From positions 310,043 to 374,042 of the forward strand of contig JAGRPL010000014.1 of the NCBI GenBank assembly GCA_019449595.1: a stretch of 64,000 nucleotides of DNA, in the 5' to 3' direction. Of this stretch, positions 42,675 through 53,734 are shown piece by piece. The position numbers and the translations under genes are program-made. Each line of letters starts with the position of its first letter. Positions within the stretch are counted from its first letter, which is position 1. The stretch is from Rhodoferax sp. (lineage in GTDB: Bacteria > Pseudomonadota > Gammaproteobacteria > Burkholderiales > Burkholderiaceae_C). The notes below the pieces were generated by a model that saw only the letters and a program-made list of their open reading frames with translations, did not search any database and was not told the DNA's origin.

Positions 42675-43787
42675 TCAGGCCATGAACACCCGGGCCTTGC
42701 GCGGGGTCAGCACCAGGGTTTCGCCGTCTTTCAGGGCCATGTCGCTGAACTGCCGTGCCGGAATCTGCGCTTCGATGATGTCGCCACCGCCGGCGGTGGA
42801 AGCCTCCAGCGCCTGCAGTTCCAGCCGGGCAATGGGCCCCACTACGATGGCGCGCACCAGCCGGGCGGGAATGCCGCCGTGCTGCTGGCTGCTTGCGCCG
42901 CTGTCTTCGCCAGCGTTGTAGCGGCGCACGTCCAGGTCGTGCGGGCGCACGTAGGCAAAGGCCTTGGCGTTCTGCGCGTCCGGGTGCTCGGGGGTGGCCA
43001 GGTGTACGGCGTTGGGGCCGTCGCCAATGTGCATCTCGCCGGCATGGGCGCGGCCCTGGAACAGGTTCACGTCGCCCAGGAAGCCGTACACGAACGGGCT
43101 GGCAGGGTGGTCCCACACCTGCTGGGGGGAGCCGATCTGCTCGATCTGGCCGCTGTTCATCAGCACCACGCGGTCGGCCACTTCCAGTGCCTCCTCCTGG
43201 TCGTGGGTGACGAAGATGCTGGTCACGTGCAGGTCGTCGTGCAGGCGGCGCAGCCAGCGGCGCAGTTCCTTGCGCACCTTGGCGTCCAGCGCGCCGAAGG
43301 GCTCGTCCAGCAGCAGCACCTTGGGCTCCACGGCCAGTGCGCGTGCCAGCGCAATGCGCTGGCGCTGGCCGCCGGAGAGTTGCGCCGGGTAGCGGTCGGC
43401 CAGCCAGTCCAGCTGCACCAGGCCCAAGAGCTCGTGCACCTTGGCCTTGATGACGGCTTCGCTGGGGCGCGTGGCGCGCGGCTTCATGCGCAGGCCAAAA
43501 GCCACGTTGTCGAACACCGTCATGTGGCGAAACAGCGCGTAGTGCTGGAACACAAAGCCCACGTTGCGCTCGCGCACGTGCACGTCGGTGGTGTCCTCGC
43601 CGCTGAACAGGATGGCGCCACGGTCGGCCGTCTCCAGCCCGGCAATGATGCGCAGGAGCGTGGTCTTGCCGCAGCCCGAGGGGCCGAGCAGGGCGACGAG
43701 TTCGCCGGATTCGATGTCCAGGCTCACATCGTTCAGGGCCTTGAAGGTGCCGAAGTCCTTGCTGACGTTACGGATGGCAATGCTCAT
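42675..43787 (-). CDS. cysA: Sulfate/thiosulfate ABC importer ATP-binding protein CysA
   Basis: A 370-residue ATPase: [46 protein letters not shown] (Walker A), [92 protein letters not shown], all very close to CysA of enterobacteria, and a C-terminal TOBE-like regulatory domain. It powers uptake of sulfate through CysT/CysW. Last gene of the sbp-cysT-cysW-cysA operon. Confidence 0.96.
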   Translation of the reverse strand: MSIAIRNVSKDFGTFKALNDVSLDIESGELVALLGPSGCGKTTLLRIIAGLETADRGAILFSGEDTTDVHVRERNVGFVFQHYALFRHMTVFDNVAFGLRMKPRATRPSEAVIKAKVHELLGLVQLDWLADRYPAQLSGGQRQRIALARALAVEPKVLLLDEPFGALDAKVRKELRRWLRRLHDDLHVTSIFVTHDQEEALEVADRVVLMNSGQIEQIGSPQQVWDHPASPFVYGFLGDVNLFQGRAHAGEMHIGDGPNAVHLATPEHPDAQNAKAFAYVRPHDLDVRRYNAGEDSGASSQQHGGIPARLVRAIVVGPIARLELQALEASTAGGGDIIEAQIPARQFSDMALKDGETLVLTPRKARVFMA

Positions 43788-43804
43788 GGGGTTCTTTCAA
43801 TGGC

Positions 43805-44698
43805 TCAGGCAGTAACGGCCGGGGTGGGGCGCTCGGGGGGCAGCGCGGCGGCGGCCTTCTGCTCGCGCTCAAACTGCCACTCCACCACCGACTTGATGAG
43901 CAGGGTGGCCACGGCCAGCAGCGCCAGCAGCGAGGCCACGGCAAACGCGGCGACCGACTGGTACTCGTTGTACAAAATTTCCACATGCAGCGGCATGGTG
44001 TTGGTCTGGCCGCGGATGTGGCCCGACACCACCGACACCGCGCCAAACTCGCCCATGGCCCGCGCATTGCACAGGATCACGCCATAGACCAGGCCCCACT
44101 TGATGTTGGGCAGCGTCACGTGCCAGAAGGTCTGCCAGCCGGTGGCGCCCAGTACCTGCGCGGCCTGTTCTTCTTCCGTACCCTGCGCCTGCATCAGCGG
44201 AATGAGCTCGCGGGCGATGAACGGGAAGGTGACGAACACCGTGGCCAGCACGATGCCGGGCACGGCGAACACGATCTTGATGTCGTGCTCCTGCAGCCAC
44301 GGGCCGATCCAGCCCTGCGAGCCAAACAGCAGCACGTAGATCAGGCCGGCCACCACGGGCGACACCGAAAACGGCAGGTCGATCAGCGTCGTCAGAAACG
44401 CCTTGCCGCGGAACTCGTACTTGGCAATGGCCCAGGCCGCCGCCACACCAAACACCAGGTTGAACGGCACCGCAATGGCGGCCGTCAGCAGGGTCAGGCG
44501 GATGGCGCTCCAGGCGTCGGGCTCCTTCAGCGCTTCCCAGTAGGCGTCCAGGCCCTTGCGCAGCGCTTCGGTAAACACGGCCGCCAGCGGCAGCAGCAGA
44601 AACAGGAAGATGAAGCCCAGCGCCAGGCCAATGAGGGAGTAGCGCACCCAGGCCGGCTCGGTGGTGCCGGCGGTGCGAACGGTTGGGGGGCGACTCAT
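43805..44698 (-). CDS. cysW: Sulfate ABC transporter permease CysW
   Basis: A 297-residue inner-membrane permease. [51 protein letters not shown] and [25 protein letters not shown] are CysW hallmarks; the EAA loop is [50 protein letters not shown]. Its ATG overlaps the cysT stop (ATGA), indicating coupled translation. Confidence 0.96.
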   Translation of the reverse strand: MSRPPTVRTAGTTEPAWVRYSLIGLALGFIFLFLLLPLAAVFTEALRKGLDAYWEALKEPDAWSAIRLTLLTAAIAVPFNLVFGVAAAWAIAKYEFRGKAFLTTLIDLPFSVSPVVAGLIYVLLFGSQGWIGPWLQEHDIKIVFAVPGIVLATVFVTFPFIARELIPLMQAQGTEEEQAAQVLGATGWQTFWHVTLPNIKWGLVYGVILCNARAMGEFGAVSVVSGHIRGQTNTMPLHVEILYNEYQSVAAFAVASLLALLAVATLLIKSVVEWQFEREQKAAAALPPERPTPAVTA

Positions 44699-45558
44699 GA
44701 TGCGGCTCCGGTGCGCCGGCGCTGCCAGGCCTGCAGCGCGTTGATGACCAGCAGCAGCACGAACGAGAACATCAGCATCACCACCGCCACGGCGGTGGCG
44801 CCGGCGTAGTCGTACTGTTCCAGCTTGCCGATGATGATGAGCGGCGTGATCTCCGACACCATGGGCATGTTGCCGGCAATGAAGATGACCGAGCCGTACT
44901 CGCCAATGGCCCGCGCAAAGGCCATGGCAAAACCCGTGAGCAGGGCCGGCGCAATGCTGGGGAAGATGACATGGCGAAACGTCTGCCAGCGCGAGGCGCC
45001 CAGGCAGGTGGCGGCTTCTTCCAGCTCCTTTTCGGCGTCTTCCAGCACCGGCTGCACGGTGCGCACCACAAAGGGCAGGCCAATGAAGATCAGGGCCACC
45101 ACCACGCCGTTGCGGTTGAAGGCCAGCTGGATGCCGTAAGGCTCCAGGTACTGGCCGACCCAGCCATTGCCCGCCAGCAGGGCGGTGAGTGCAATGCCGG
45201 CCACGGCGGTGGGCAGGGCAAAGGGCAGGTCCACCAGCGCGTCAACTACCTTTTTGCCGGGAAACTCGTAGCGCACCAGCACCCAGGCCACCAGGAGGCC
45301 AAACACCGCGTTCACCACGGCGGCAATGAACGAGGCGCCAAAGGTCAGTTGGTACGAGGCCACCACGCGCGGGCTGGCCACGGCCGCCCAGAACTGCTCC
45401 CAGGTCAGCGTGAAGGTCTTGAGCACCAGCGCCGACAGGGGGATGAGCACTATCAGGCTCAGGTACAGCAGCGTGTAGCCCAGCGTCAGGTTGAAGCCCG
45501 GCAGCACGCGCCGGGTGGAGCGGGCGCGCGGCGGGCCACCCAGGGTGAGGGCCGTCAT
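44695..45558 (-). CDS. cysT: Sulfate ABC transporter permease CysT (CysU)
   Basis: A 287-residue permease: [147 protein letters not shown] matches CysU across its core. It begins directly after the sbp stop and forms the channel with CysW. Confidence 0.96.
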   Translation of the reverse strand: MTALTLGGPPRARSTRRVLPGFNLTLGYTLLYLSLIVLIPLSALVLKTFTLTWEQFWAAVASPRVVASYQLTFGASFIAAVVNAVFGLLVAWVLVRYEFPGKKVVDALVDLPFALPTAVAGIALTALLAGNGWVGQYLEPYGIQLAFNRNGVVVALIFIGLPFVVRTVQPVLEDAEKELEEAATCLGASRWQTFRHVIFPSIAPALLTGFAMAFARAIGEYGSVIFIAGNMPMVSEITPLIIIGKLEQYDYAGATAVAVVMLMFSFVLLLVINALQAWQRRRTGAAS

Positions 45559-46560
45559 TTACTTGGCGGTGTAGAGCTTGTCGAACTGGCCGCCGTCGTT
45601 GAAGTGCACTTTCTGGGCTTCTGCGAAGGAGCCGAAATAGTCTTCCACGCGGAACAGCGCAATGGGCTTGAAGGTGGCGGCGTGCTTCTTCAGGATGGCG
45701 GGGTTGCTGGGGCGAATGGCGTGCTGGGCAGCAATCTCCTGGCCGGCATCCGAGTACAGGAAGTTCAGGTAGGCCTTGGCCTGCTCGGCCGTTCCCTTCT
45801 TGGCTACCGTGCGCTCCACGATGGCCACCGGGTTCTCTGCCACGATGGAACTGCTGGGGTACACCGCATCCACCTTGCCCGTGCCAAACTCGCGGTCCAC
45901 CGACACCACTTCGGACTCGAACGTGATCAGCACGTCACCCAGATTGCGTTGCAGGAAGATGTTGGTCGCGTCGCGCCCGCCCTTGGCCAGCACCGGCACA
46001 TTCTTGTACAGCTTGCCCACGAACTCGGCGGCCTGTGCATCGGTGCCGCCTTTCTTGCGAACCGAGCCCCAGGCGGCCAGATAGGCCATGCGGCCATTGC
46101 CGCCGGTCTTGGGGTTGACCACGACCACCTGGATGCCGGGCTTGATCAGGTCGTCCCAATCCTTGATGCCCTTGGGGTTGCCGTTGCGCACCAGAAACAG
46201 CATGGTGGAGCTGGTAGGCGCGGCGTTGTGCGGAAAGCGCTTGGCCCAGTCCTTGGCCACCACGCCAGTGCTGGCCAGAAAGTCCACATCGGTAGTGGTG
46301 TTCATGGTCACCACGTCGGCGGCCAGGCCGTCATTCACGGCGCGCGCCTGGGCGCTGGAGCCGGCGTGCGACTGGTCGATCTTGATGTCCTTGCCCGTGC
46401 TCTTCTTGTAGCTGGCGACAAACGCGGTGTTGATGTCTTTGTAGAACTCGCGGGCCACGTCGTACGAGACGTTTAGCAGCGTGGTCTGTGCTGCTACCAA
46501 ATTGCTAGCTGTCAGCGCAATAACGGCGAGGGCTAGAGTGGCTTTTTGCTTGAATTTCAT
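45559..46560 (-). CDS. sbp: Sulfate-binding periplasmic protein Sbp
   Basis: A 333-residue binding protein. TLLNVSYDVAREFYKDINTAFVASYKKSTGKDIKIDQSHAGSSAQARAVNDGLAADVVTMNTTTDVDFLA contains the sulfate-contacting HAGSSAQARAV segment shared by Sbp and CysP; GGNGRMAYLAAWG follows. Part of the signal peptide (residues 15-23, ALTASNLVA) is encoded by a dispersed repeat, yet the leader remains hydrophobic. First gene of the sulfate operon. A perfect 19-bp palindrome lies 74 bp upstream; no cysB-type regulator gene is adjacent. Confidence 0.95.
   Translation of the reverse strand: MKFKQKATLALAVIALTASNLVAAQTTLLNVSYDVAREFYKDINTAFVASYKKSTGKDIKIDQSHAGSSAQARAVNDGLAADVVTMNTTTDVDFLASTGVVAKDWAKRFPHNAAPTSSTMLFLVRNGNPKGIKDWDDLIKPGIQVVVVNPKTGGNGRMAYLAAWGSVRKKGGTDAQAAEFVGKLYKNVPVLAKGGRDATNIFLQRNLGDVLITFESEVVSVDREFGTGKVDAVYPSSSIVAENPVAIVERTVAKKGTAEQAKAYLNFLYSDAGQEIAAQHAIRPSNPAILKKHAATFKPIALFRVEDYFGSFAEAQKVHFNDGGQFDKLYTAK
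46493..46518 (+). repeat. 26-bp dispersed hairpin repeat, copy 6 (inside the sbp signal-peptide codons)
   Basis: GCTAC-CAAATTG-CTAGC-TGTCAGCGC on the plus strand; read from the other strand it encodes ALTASNLVA of the Sbp leader. It has the same codon phase as the copy in gcdG. Confidence 0.75.
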
Positions 46561-46633
46561 GGTGTGTCCCGAAAACAGGGTGGTTGCAACGCAGCGTGCA
46601 AAACCCCCATTCTGAGGAAAGGCCGTTCAACCC

Positions 46634-46652
46634 ACAACGAATCATTCGTTGT
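46634..46652. promoter_or_regulatory. Perfect 19-bp palindrome upstream of sbp
   Basis: ACAACGAATCATTCGTTGT has exact 9-bp arms around one central base, lies 74 bp before the sbp start and is followed by AT-rich DNA suited to a promoter. The one-base centre argues for a protein-binding operator rather than an RNA hairpin. Its regulator is unknown. Confidence 0.6.
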
Positions 46653-46688
46653 TTGTTTATGCCATAAAGCATCTAAGCCCGGCGCGGC

Positions 46689-47168
46689 TCAGTGCAGCAA
46701 GCGCACGGCGGCAATGGCCAGCCAGCCCAGCACGAAGTTGACCAGCACCAGCGCCTGCACCTGTGCCGCCGCCTTGGCCGCCACCGGCCACTCGCTCGCC
46801 GCCACCGCGCGCTTGAAGCGCCTGAAACCCGCAAAGTAGATGTGGCCGAAGACCAACATCATGGCAATGCCCAGCACCAGCATCACGTTCCACCCCAGCG
46901 CCACGCTGCCCACGCCGCTGGCGGCCTTGGCCGCCTTGAACGCGGCGGTGTAGAGGTGGGTGCCGGTGGCCAGCAGCACCCCAATGGCGGCCAGCACCAT
47001 CACAAAGAAGCGCTGCCACACCGCGGCCATCAGGCGGGCGCGGGGCTGGGGCTCCATCAGGGCCAGGGCCGCCGGCTTGAGGGCCAGCAGCATGAAGGTC
47101 ATTCCGCCCATCCAGACGATGGCGGCCACGAGGTGCAGGAGTTTTAGGGCGTCGTACATGGCGCGCAT
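46689..47168 (-). CDS. CopD family membrane protein
   Basis: A 159-residue inner-membrane protein with four helices and the CopD-type features KLLHLVAAIVWMGGMTFMLLALKPAAL and FGHIYFAGFRRFKRAVAA. CopD-domain proteins are linked to copper handling, but short stand-alone members are uncharacterised. MRAMYDALK offers two ATG starts (47168 and 47159). Separated from sbp by 128 bp and not obviously part of another operon. Confidence 0.8.
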   Translation of the reverse strand: MRAMYDALKLLHLVAAIVWMGGMTFMLLALKPAALALMEPQPRARLMAAVWQRFFVMVLAAIGVLLATGTHLYTAAFKAAKAASGVGSVALGWNVMLVLGIAMMLVFGHIYFAGFRRFKRAVAASEWPVAAKAAAQVQALVLVNFVLGWLAIAAVRLLH

Positions 47169-47236
47169 GGTAAGCGCTGGGCGCCGGGCACACCGCGCGC
47201 CCGCGCCTTTGGCCCTACCGACACCACGGTTGCACG

Positions 47237-47842
47237 CTACTGCGTCCGCAAGGCCAGCTGCTGCGCCACAAAGCCTGTAAAGGCCTGCAGCAGCGGTGCA
47301 AACTTATCAGGACCGCCTTCCAGCTGCGCCAGCGCCGCACAGGTGGCCTCCAGCGTGGAGAGCTGCCCCGGCTGGTGCGCCTTGCGGATGGCGTAGCCCG
47401 ACGCCGGCACATCCACCAGCGACAGGCGCGGCAGCGCCTGCAGCAGCGGGCTGAGGTGCAGCATCTTGCGGCTCTTGCGCCAGGTGGCGTCCAGCACCAC
47501 CAGCCGCACGTGCGCCGGGTCCAGCAACCGTGCGGCGTCCAACGGCGCTGGCACCGCGTGCCCTGCATGCGCGGTGGGCGGGTACAGCAGCACGGTGTAA
47601 CGGGGTTCGGCCAGCAGCGCCTGCAGCGTGACGTCGTCAAACGCCTCGCCCACCACCACGCGGCTGTGCGCCAGGCTCAGGTGCAGCAGGCGCGCCGTGT
47701 TTTTGGCCTCGTGCACTTCCAGCGGGTGCTGCAGTATCAGCACCTCGGTGGTGGTCTGCGTGAGGGTGACGAAGCCGCAGATGCAGGTGGATTGGGGGCG
47801 CAGGCAGCGGGGGCAGGTGGGGCGTGTGCTCTGTGCTTTCAT
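47237..47842 (-). CDS. DTW-domain tRNA aminocarboxypropyltransferase (TapT/YfiP-like)
   Basis: A 201-residue DTW protein. The N-terminal zinc-binding CPRCLRPQSTCICG cluster, LQHPLEVHEAKNTARLLHL and VVLDATWRKSRKMLHLSP (the DxTW motif) define the family. DTW enzymes transfer the aminocarboxypropyl group of AdoMet to tRNA uridine (acp3U); E. coli TapT does so at position 47. ATG 47842 overlaps the stop of the DUF1697 gene as ATGA, which selects it over ATG 47854. Confidence 0.92.
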   Translation of the reverse strand: MKAQSTRPTCPRCLRPQSTCICGFVTLTQTTTEVLILQHPLEVHEAKNTARLLHLSLAHSRVVVGEAFDDVTLQALLAEPRYTVLLYPPTAHAGHAVPAPLDAARLLDPAHVRLVVLDATWRKSRKMLHLSPLLQALPRLSLVDVPASGYAIRKAHQPGQLSTLEATCAALAQLEGGPDKFAPLLQAFTGFVAQQLALRTQ

Positions 47843-48354
47843 GCGACCGCACATTTTGCGACCGTGTCCCAGGTGCGCGTGGTGACCGCGGTTCCGTAAG
47901 CCCGCTCGATGAGCTTCATGAAGACCGGACCGTCGGGGCTGGGGAGGTAGGCGGTGAAGACTTCCGCTCCGATCTGATGGATGACGGTCGCGGTGCCCTC
48001 AGTCAAAGGCAGGGTTGTCTTGGGGGCCCGCGCCTCGCGAAGGAAGCTGACAACGCGCTTGGCCTGCGCGGGCAGGCCGTAACCCGCAAAGGGGTCGGTG
48101 CGCAGCAGGACCGTGAGGGCATCCGCGCTGCGCACGATGGTGGGGAAGTGCCGGCCAGCTTGCCTGGCGACTGCCGATTCGATCGCTTGCTCCAGATCCG
48201 CTGCGCGCCCTGTATCGCAGTCAAACGCCACATTTCCACTGGACAGGACGGTGCGGACGTTGGCGAGCCCCAGTTGCTCAAGGCTGGCTTTCAAGTCCGG
48301 CATCTTGAGGTACATGGGCGAGACGCCCCGGAGGAATGCGATGTGTCGTGGCAT
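47839..48354 (-). CDS. DUF1697 domain-containing protein
   Basis: A 171-residue DUF1697 protein: HIAFLRGVSPMYLKMPDLKASLEQLGLANVRTVLSSGNVAFD is the family opening (usual form AFLRGINVGG...M..L...L..LG...V.T.L.SGNV.F). Function unknown. Its stop overlaps the start of the DTW gene, so the two are translated together. Confidence 0.9.
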   Translation of the reverse strand: MPRHIAFLRGVSPMYLKMPDLKASLEQLGLANVRTVLSSGNVAFDCDTGRAADLEQAIESAVARQAGRHFPTIVRSADALTVLLRTDPFAGYGLPAQAKRVVSFLREARAPKTTLPLTEGTATVIHQIGAEVFTAYLPSPDGPVFMKLIERAYGTAVTTRTWDTVAKCAVA

Positions 48355-48406
48355 GGGTGATGGACGAAGCCTACCGTAGAGGCATCGGATAGCAAAAATC
48401 CATAGC

Positions 48407-50806
48407 TCAGCGTAAAAATCCCAGACTGAAAACCTGGGGCTGTAATTTCTCGGTCAATGCTTGGTACGCTGCTTCAAACGGATTGAAGTTCACGGGTGCG
48501 GTGTCGCCGCTAGCGCTGCGCGCTTTCAAAGCGTTGCGAACTTGATACCAACCGACGTCAGGTCTATTGAGTTTGTATTGGTCACGCACGGAACGCACAT
48601 CGGTCTCAGAAAAATAGGTTCTCCACAAACTGCGTCCGGCATACAGCACGGCCAGAGCTTCGGGTGACAAGGTTTTGTCAGCCAGATACTGCACCATGAA
48701 GTCGGACTCGAACCGGTCGGGTGCGCCCACTTCGGCCTCGGTATATGGGATGAAGTGGTTGACTAGTGACCACTGTCTATCGTTCCATTCGAGGCCGTTG
48801 GCACCAGCGGTGAGATTTTTTCCATGGAAAAGCATCCAGATCAAGCAGTCGGTTTTGAATTCATCAGACAGAGTTTCGGCAGTCTGAAGGAATTGATCAC
48901 TGTGGTTGATCCAACTGTGTTTTATGAGCAGGCGTACTGCGAAAATGACGGCCGACTGCCATAGATTCTCGGCGTTGATGTAGGAACCACCGCCGTTGCC
49001 GCCAGTGAAAATAGACGAAGTGACGAGGGTTTCCTGTCCGGCGTGCTGTAGATCGTTGTTGCTGGCGTACAGGTAGCCTACCATGGCATCACAAGACTTT
49101 TTGAGTCGCGGGTTGCTGGACACTGTGATGGCGTTGGAGAGCGGCAAAGCTAGTTCGTTGTTGGTTTCTGGCTTGTTCATCCACACGTTGAGGTAGGTGC
49201 TAGTAGGCAAGTTGTAAAACTTTTTCTCACCAATTTGCTGCGCCTTCTTGTCCAGTACTTCGACGGTAATTTCCGTGATCGGTGTCTTCTTCTTTGCACC
49301 TTGACTGGTTTTCCAAATCAGAAAGCCAATCGGAAAATCGCCATTGAGTCCGTCAAACGCTTTGCTGTGCACGATGAAACCGCCTTGGTATTCAGCGTTC
49401 CAGGTACTGCGGAACTTTTCGAAGTTGGGAGCATTTACGTACTTCAGTGTGCTGAACATGGCCAAGGCGGCATTGGGTAGTTCTTTGGCAATGCGGGCGA
49501 GAAACTGCACGAACAATTCCTTGCTGGCGTAGCCTACGTCGGTCATGGACGCATTGATGCGCGTTTTCTCCACGCCCTTCTTGTTTTTGTCGCCCTTACC
49601 AATGCCAGCTCCAGTCTCGCCATAGGGCGGATTGATTAGCACCAATATCTTCTTGCCCGCCGCCATTGCATCCCGAAGTGCTTGCGGCACCTTATTACTC
49701 AGGGTGTAGTCAATGCTGCCGTCGTCGGCAATGTCGTCGTTAAGGTAGTCGTACTGGAAGCGCGTGGCCGCCACACAGGTCTTGGTGGCCTTCATCACGT
49801 CCACGTCTGCTTGGTCGAGCGTGCTCATGAAGATGTTACGTGGGTTGCTATGTTTGACCTCCAGGTTGCCCACGCCGCAGCACATGTCCCAGACGATGTA
49901 GTCCTTTTGCCAGTTCTTTCCCAGGGTATCGGTCAGCTTGTCATAGGCCTTGTCTACCACATGCAGCGGTGTGTAGTACGCGCCCTTGAAGCTGCGTTCG
50001 TCTAGTGGAATCAGGCTGTCGCGGCGTTCTAGCAGGTAGTCGCGGTACTCCGACTTTGGGGGCTTGTGGTAGATCGCCCAGAACTGGCGGTAGCCCTCCT
50101 TGTTGCCTAGTTCGAACATGTGGCCACCCAAACTGAACACCGGCGCACCGTCTTTGTGGAGCAGTGCGGCTGGCAAATTGGCATGGGTTGCTACGGTGCC
50201 GTCGTGCATGATGTCCGCGAAAAACAGCAGGGCGTAGTCTTCTGCTGCCACGCCGACGATCTCGCGCCCGATCATTGCAACCCACTTGTCGAAAACCTGC
50301 TTCAGGTTGTCCGGCGTGATCTGGGTGCGGATGATGTCGCCTGACTTGATGGCGGCCTTTACGGTGCTGATGAACTCTTCTTCGTGGGTCGAAATCTTGA
50401 ACGACACAAAGTGTGTGCCAATATGCGCCGATATCTCGTCCAGCGCCTCTTGGGTGTATTGACTGGCAGACTTGCCCCACCTGACGGTTTTCTTGGCCAA
50501 AAAAGGTAGTACGTCAGCGCTTTTCATGATCGCAGCTTTTTCGGTGTCGATCACGGCCAGGAATGGCGGAACTTTCTCGCCCTTGTTCAAAGCCACTTGC
50601 ACGTAATGCAGCAACTGCGTGAACATGGCGTAGCTAGAGTGTTTGCTGGTGTCCTTGGCCTCGAACCAGATTTCGTCGGTCTGGATGTCGATCAGCCCCT
50701 TGGTGTAGCCCTTGAGTCCCAGGGCTTTGATATAGGCGTCTTTGACGTCTTCTTCGCTTTTGGCGGTTTGCAGTTGGGAGTAAAGGGACACAGGTTTGAA
50801 CTTCAA
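48407..50806 (-). CDS. Single-chain type II (IIG/IIL-like) restriction-modification enzyme candidate
   Basis: A 799-residue protein of lower GC than its surroundings. The N-terminal region has Asp40, Glu49 and Lys51 in LIDIQTDEIWFEAKD, a PD-(D/E)xK nuclease pattern spaced nearly as in MmeI. A helical linker (about 130-270) precedes an N6-adenine methyltransferase: KGAYYTPLHVVDKAYDKL (motif X), VWDMCCGVGNLE (motif I, 305-316) and LINPPYG (motif IV, 391-396). The last 200 residues may recognise DNA. No separate restriction or specificity gene is present. It has no usable ATG: TTG 50806 or GTG 50791 starts it. The alternative is a methylase alone or another phage-defence enzyme. Confidence 0.75.
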   Translation of the reverse strand: MKFKPVSLYSQLQTAKSEEDVKDAYIKALGLKGYTKGLIDIQTDEIWFEAKDTSKHSSYAMFTQLLHYVQVALNKGEKVPPFLAVIDTEKAAIMKSADVLPFLAKKTVRWGKSASQYTQEALDEISAHIGTHFVSFKISTHEEEFISTVKAAIKSGDIIRTQITPDNLKQVFDKWVAMIGREIVGVAAEDYALLFFADIMHDGTVATHANLPAALLHKDGAPVFSLGGHMFELGNKEGYRQFWAIYHKPPKSEYRDYLLERRDSLIPLDERSFKGAYYTPLHVVDKAYDKLTDTLGKNWQKDYIVWDMCCGVGNLEVKHSNPRNIFMSTLDQADVDVMKATKTCVAATRFQYDYLNDDIADDGSIDYTLSNKVPQALRDAMAAGKKILVLINPPYGETGAGIGKGDKNKKGVEKTRINASMTDVGYASKELFVQFLARIAKELPNAALAMFSTLKYVNAPNFEKFRSTWNAEYQGGFIVHSKAFDGLNGDFPIGFLIWKTSQGAKKKTPITEITVEVLDKKAQQIGEKKFYNLPTSTYLNVWMNKPETNNELALPLSNAITVSSNPRLKKSCDAMVGYLYASNNDLQHAGQETLVTSSIFTGGNGGGSYINAENLWQSAVIFAVRLLIKHSWINHSDQFLQTAETLSDEFKTDCLIWMLFHGKNLTAGANGLEWNDRQWSLVNHFIPYTEAEVGAPDRFESDFMVQYLADKTLSPEALAVLYAGRSLWRTYFSETDVRSVRDQYKLNRPDVGWYQVRNALKARSASGDTAPVNFNPFEAAYQALTEKLQPQVFSLGFLR

Positions 50807-50895
50807 ATAGGATTGAAGCGCCTATTCTGGCAGTTCAAGCGGCCCAACTTGAAAAGTGCCTGTTTTGGCAGCCAAAAGTAAAGCAGCTCATATTT

Positions 50896-50921
50896 GCTAC
50901 CAAATCAAGAGCTGCATGCGC
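50896..50921 (+). repeat. 26-bp dispersed hairpin repeat, copy 7
   Basis: GCTAC-CAAATCA-AGAGC-TGCATGCGC, a partly diverged copy 90 bp upstream of the restriction-modification gene start. It marks the border between that lower-GC gene and the pyrimidine cluster. Confidence 0.6.
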
Positions 50922-50966
50922 AATCAACACCAGGGTTAGGGGCAAGTTGCCGAACAAATCAACCCG

Positions 50967-52226
50967 TCACACCACCCCAGCCCGCTCCAGCATCGCATGC
51001 AGCAGCACGTTGCATCCGGCGGTGATGTGCTCGGGCTTGGCGTCTTCAATCTCGTTGTGGCTGATGCCGTCCTTGCAGGGGATGAAGATCATGCCGCTGG
51101 GGGCCAGGCGGGCCATGTAGACGGCGTCGTGCCCGGCGCCTGAGACGGCGGGCATGTTGCTGTAGCCCAGCTTCTGCGCGGCACGCGCCACGGCGCCCTT
51201 GCAGTCGTCGTGGAAAGCTTGGGCGGGGTAGCTCGACACCATCTCGATCTTCACGTCCAGGCCGCTGTCCTTGGCCACCTGGGCGGCAAACGCCTTCACC
51301 TCGTCGGCCATCTGGTCCACCAACGCGTCGGTGCTGTTGCGCAGGTCGATGCTGAACTTCACGCGCCCCGGAATCACGTTGCGGCTGTTGGGAAACACCT
51401 GCACCATGCCCACGGTGCCGCGGCCATGTGGCTGGTGGCGCAGGGCGCAGGCCACCACCTCCTGCATGATGCGGGCGGACACCTGCATGGCGTCCTTGCG
51501 CAGCGCCATGGGCGTGGGGCCGGCGTGGGCCTCCATGCCGGTCACGGTGCAGTCAAACCAGCGGATGCCCAGCACGCCCTGCACCACGCCGATGGTCACG
51601 TCGGCATCTTCCAGCACCGGGCCTTGTTCGATGTGGGTCTCGAAGTACGCGCCAATGGGGTGGTCGCCGGGCTCCTGCGGCCCGACGTAGCCAATGCGCT
51701 CCAGCTCGCCCTTGACGGTCCGCCCTGCAGTGTCGGTGGCGGCGTAGGCATGGTCCAGCGTGAAGGCCTTGGCGAACACGCCCGAGCCCATCATCACCGG
51801 CACGAAGCGCGAGCCTTCTTCGTTGGTCCAGAACGCGACCTCGATGGGGGCCTCGGTTTCGATGCCCAGGTCGTTCAGCGTGCGCACCACTTCCAGGCCG
51901 GCCAGCACGCCGTAGTTGCCGTCGAACTTGCCGCCGGTGGGCTGGGTGTCGATGTGGCTGCCGGTCACGATGGGAGGCAGGCTGTTGTTGCGCCCGGCAC
52001 GGCGCATGAAGCCGTTGCCGATCTTGTCGATGGTGACGGTCATGCCGGCCTCCCGCGCCCAGCGGGTGACGAGGTCACGGCCTTGCTTGTCCAGATCGGT
52101 CAGGGTCAGGCGGCAGACGCCGCCCTTGGGCGTGGCGCCGATTTTTGCCAGTTCCATGAGGGAGTCCCACAGGCGCTGGCCGTTGATGCGGGCCTTGGCA
52201 ATGTCGATGGCGGTTGCGGTGTTCAT
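50967..52226 (-). CDS. Zn-dependent amidohydrolase, N-carbamoyl-beta-alanine (beta-ureidopropionase) type
   Basis: A 419-residue M20-family hydrolase of the hydantoinase/carbamoylase group. Metal ligands are visible in GSHIDTQPTGGKFDGNYGVL, WTNEEGSRFVPVMMGSGVFA and YFETHIEQGPVLEDA, and the lid domain contains CTVTGMEAHAGPTPMALRKDA. By context it hydrolyses N-carbamoyl-beta-alanine (or the beta-aminoisobutyrate analogue), the third step of reductive pyrimidine breakdown, releasing CO2 and ammonia. Allantoate amidohydrolase is the family alternative. It follows hydA by 9 bp. Confidence 0.92.
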   Translation of the reverse strand: MNTATAIDIAKARINGQRLWDSLMELAKIGATPKGGVCRLTLTDLDKQGRDLVTRWAREAGMTVTIDKIGNGFMRRAGRNNSLPPIVTGSHIDTQPTGGKFDGNYGVLAGLEVVRTLNDLGIETEAPIEVAFWTNEEGSRFVPVMMGSGVFAKAFTLDHAYAATDTAGRTVKGELERIGYVGPQEPGDHPIGAYFETHIEQGPVLEDADVTIGVVQGVLGIRWFDCTVTGMEAHAGPTPMALRKDAMQVSARIMQEVVACALRHQPHGRGTVGMVQVFPNSRNVIPGRVKFSIDLRNSTDALVDQMADEVKAFAAQVAKDSGLDVKIEMVSSYPAQAFHDDCKGAVARAAQKLGYSNMPAVSGAGHDAVYMARLAPSGMIFIPCKDGISHNEIEDAKPEHITAGCNVLLHAMLERAGVV

Positions 52227-52235
52227 GCTGTCTCC

Positions 52236-53708
<1,473 letters not shown>

Positions 53709-53734
53709 AATGAATACAAGGGTTTGGGTCGGAT

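Noticed and set aside
48389..48413. A possible further copy of the 26-bp repeat at the 3' end of the restriction-modification gene
   Set aside because: Only ATAGC and part of the tail fit; the left arm is not in register, so chance cannot be excluded.
48407..50806. A wider defence island around the restriction-modification gene
   Set aside because: Neighbours on both sides are housekeeping or catabolic genes, with no integrase, toxin or second defence gene.
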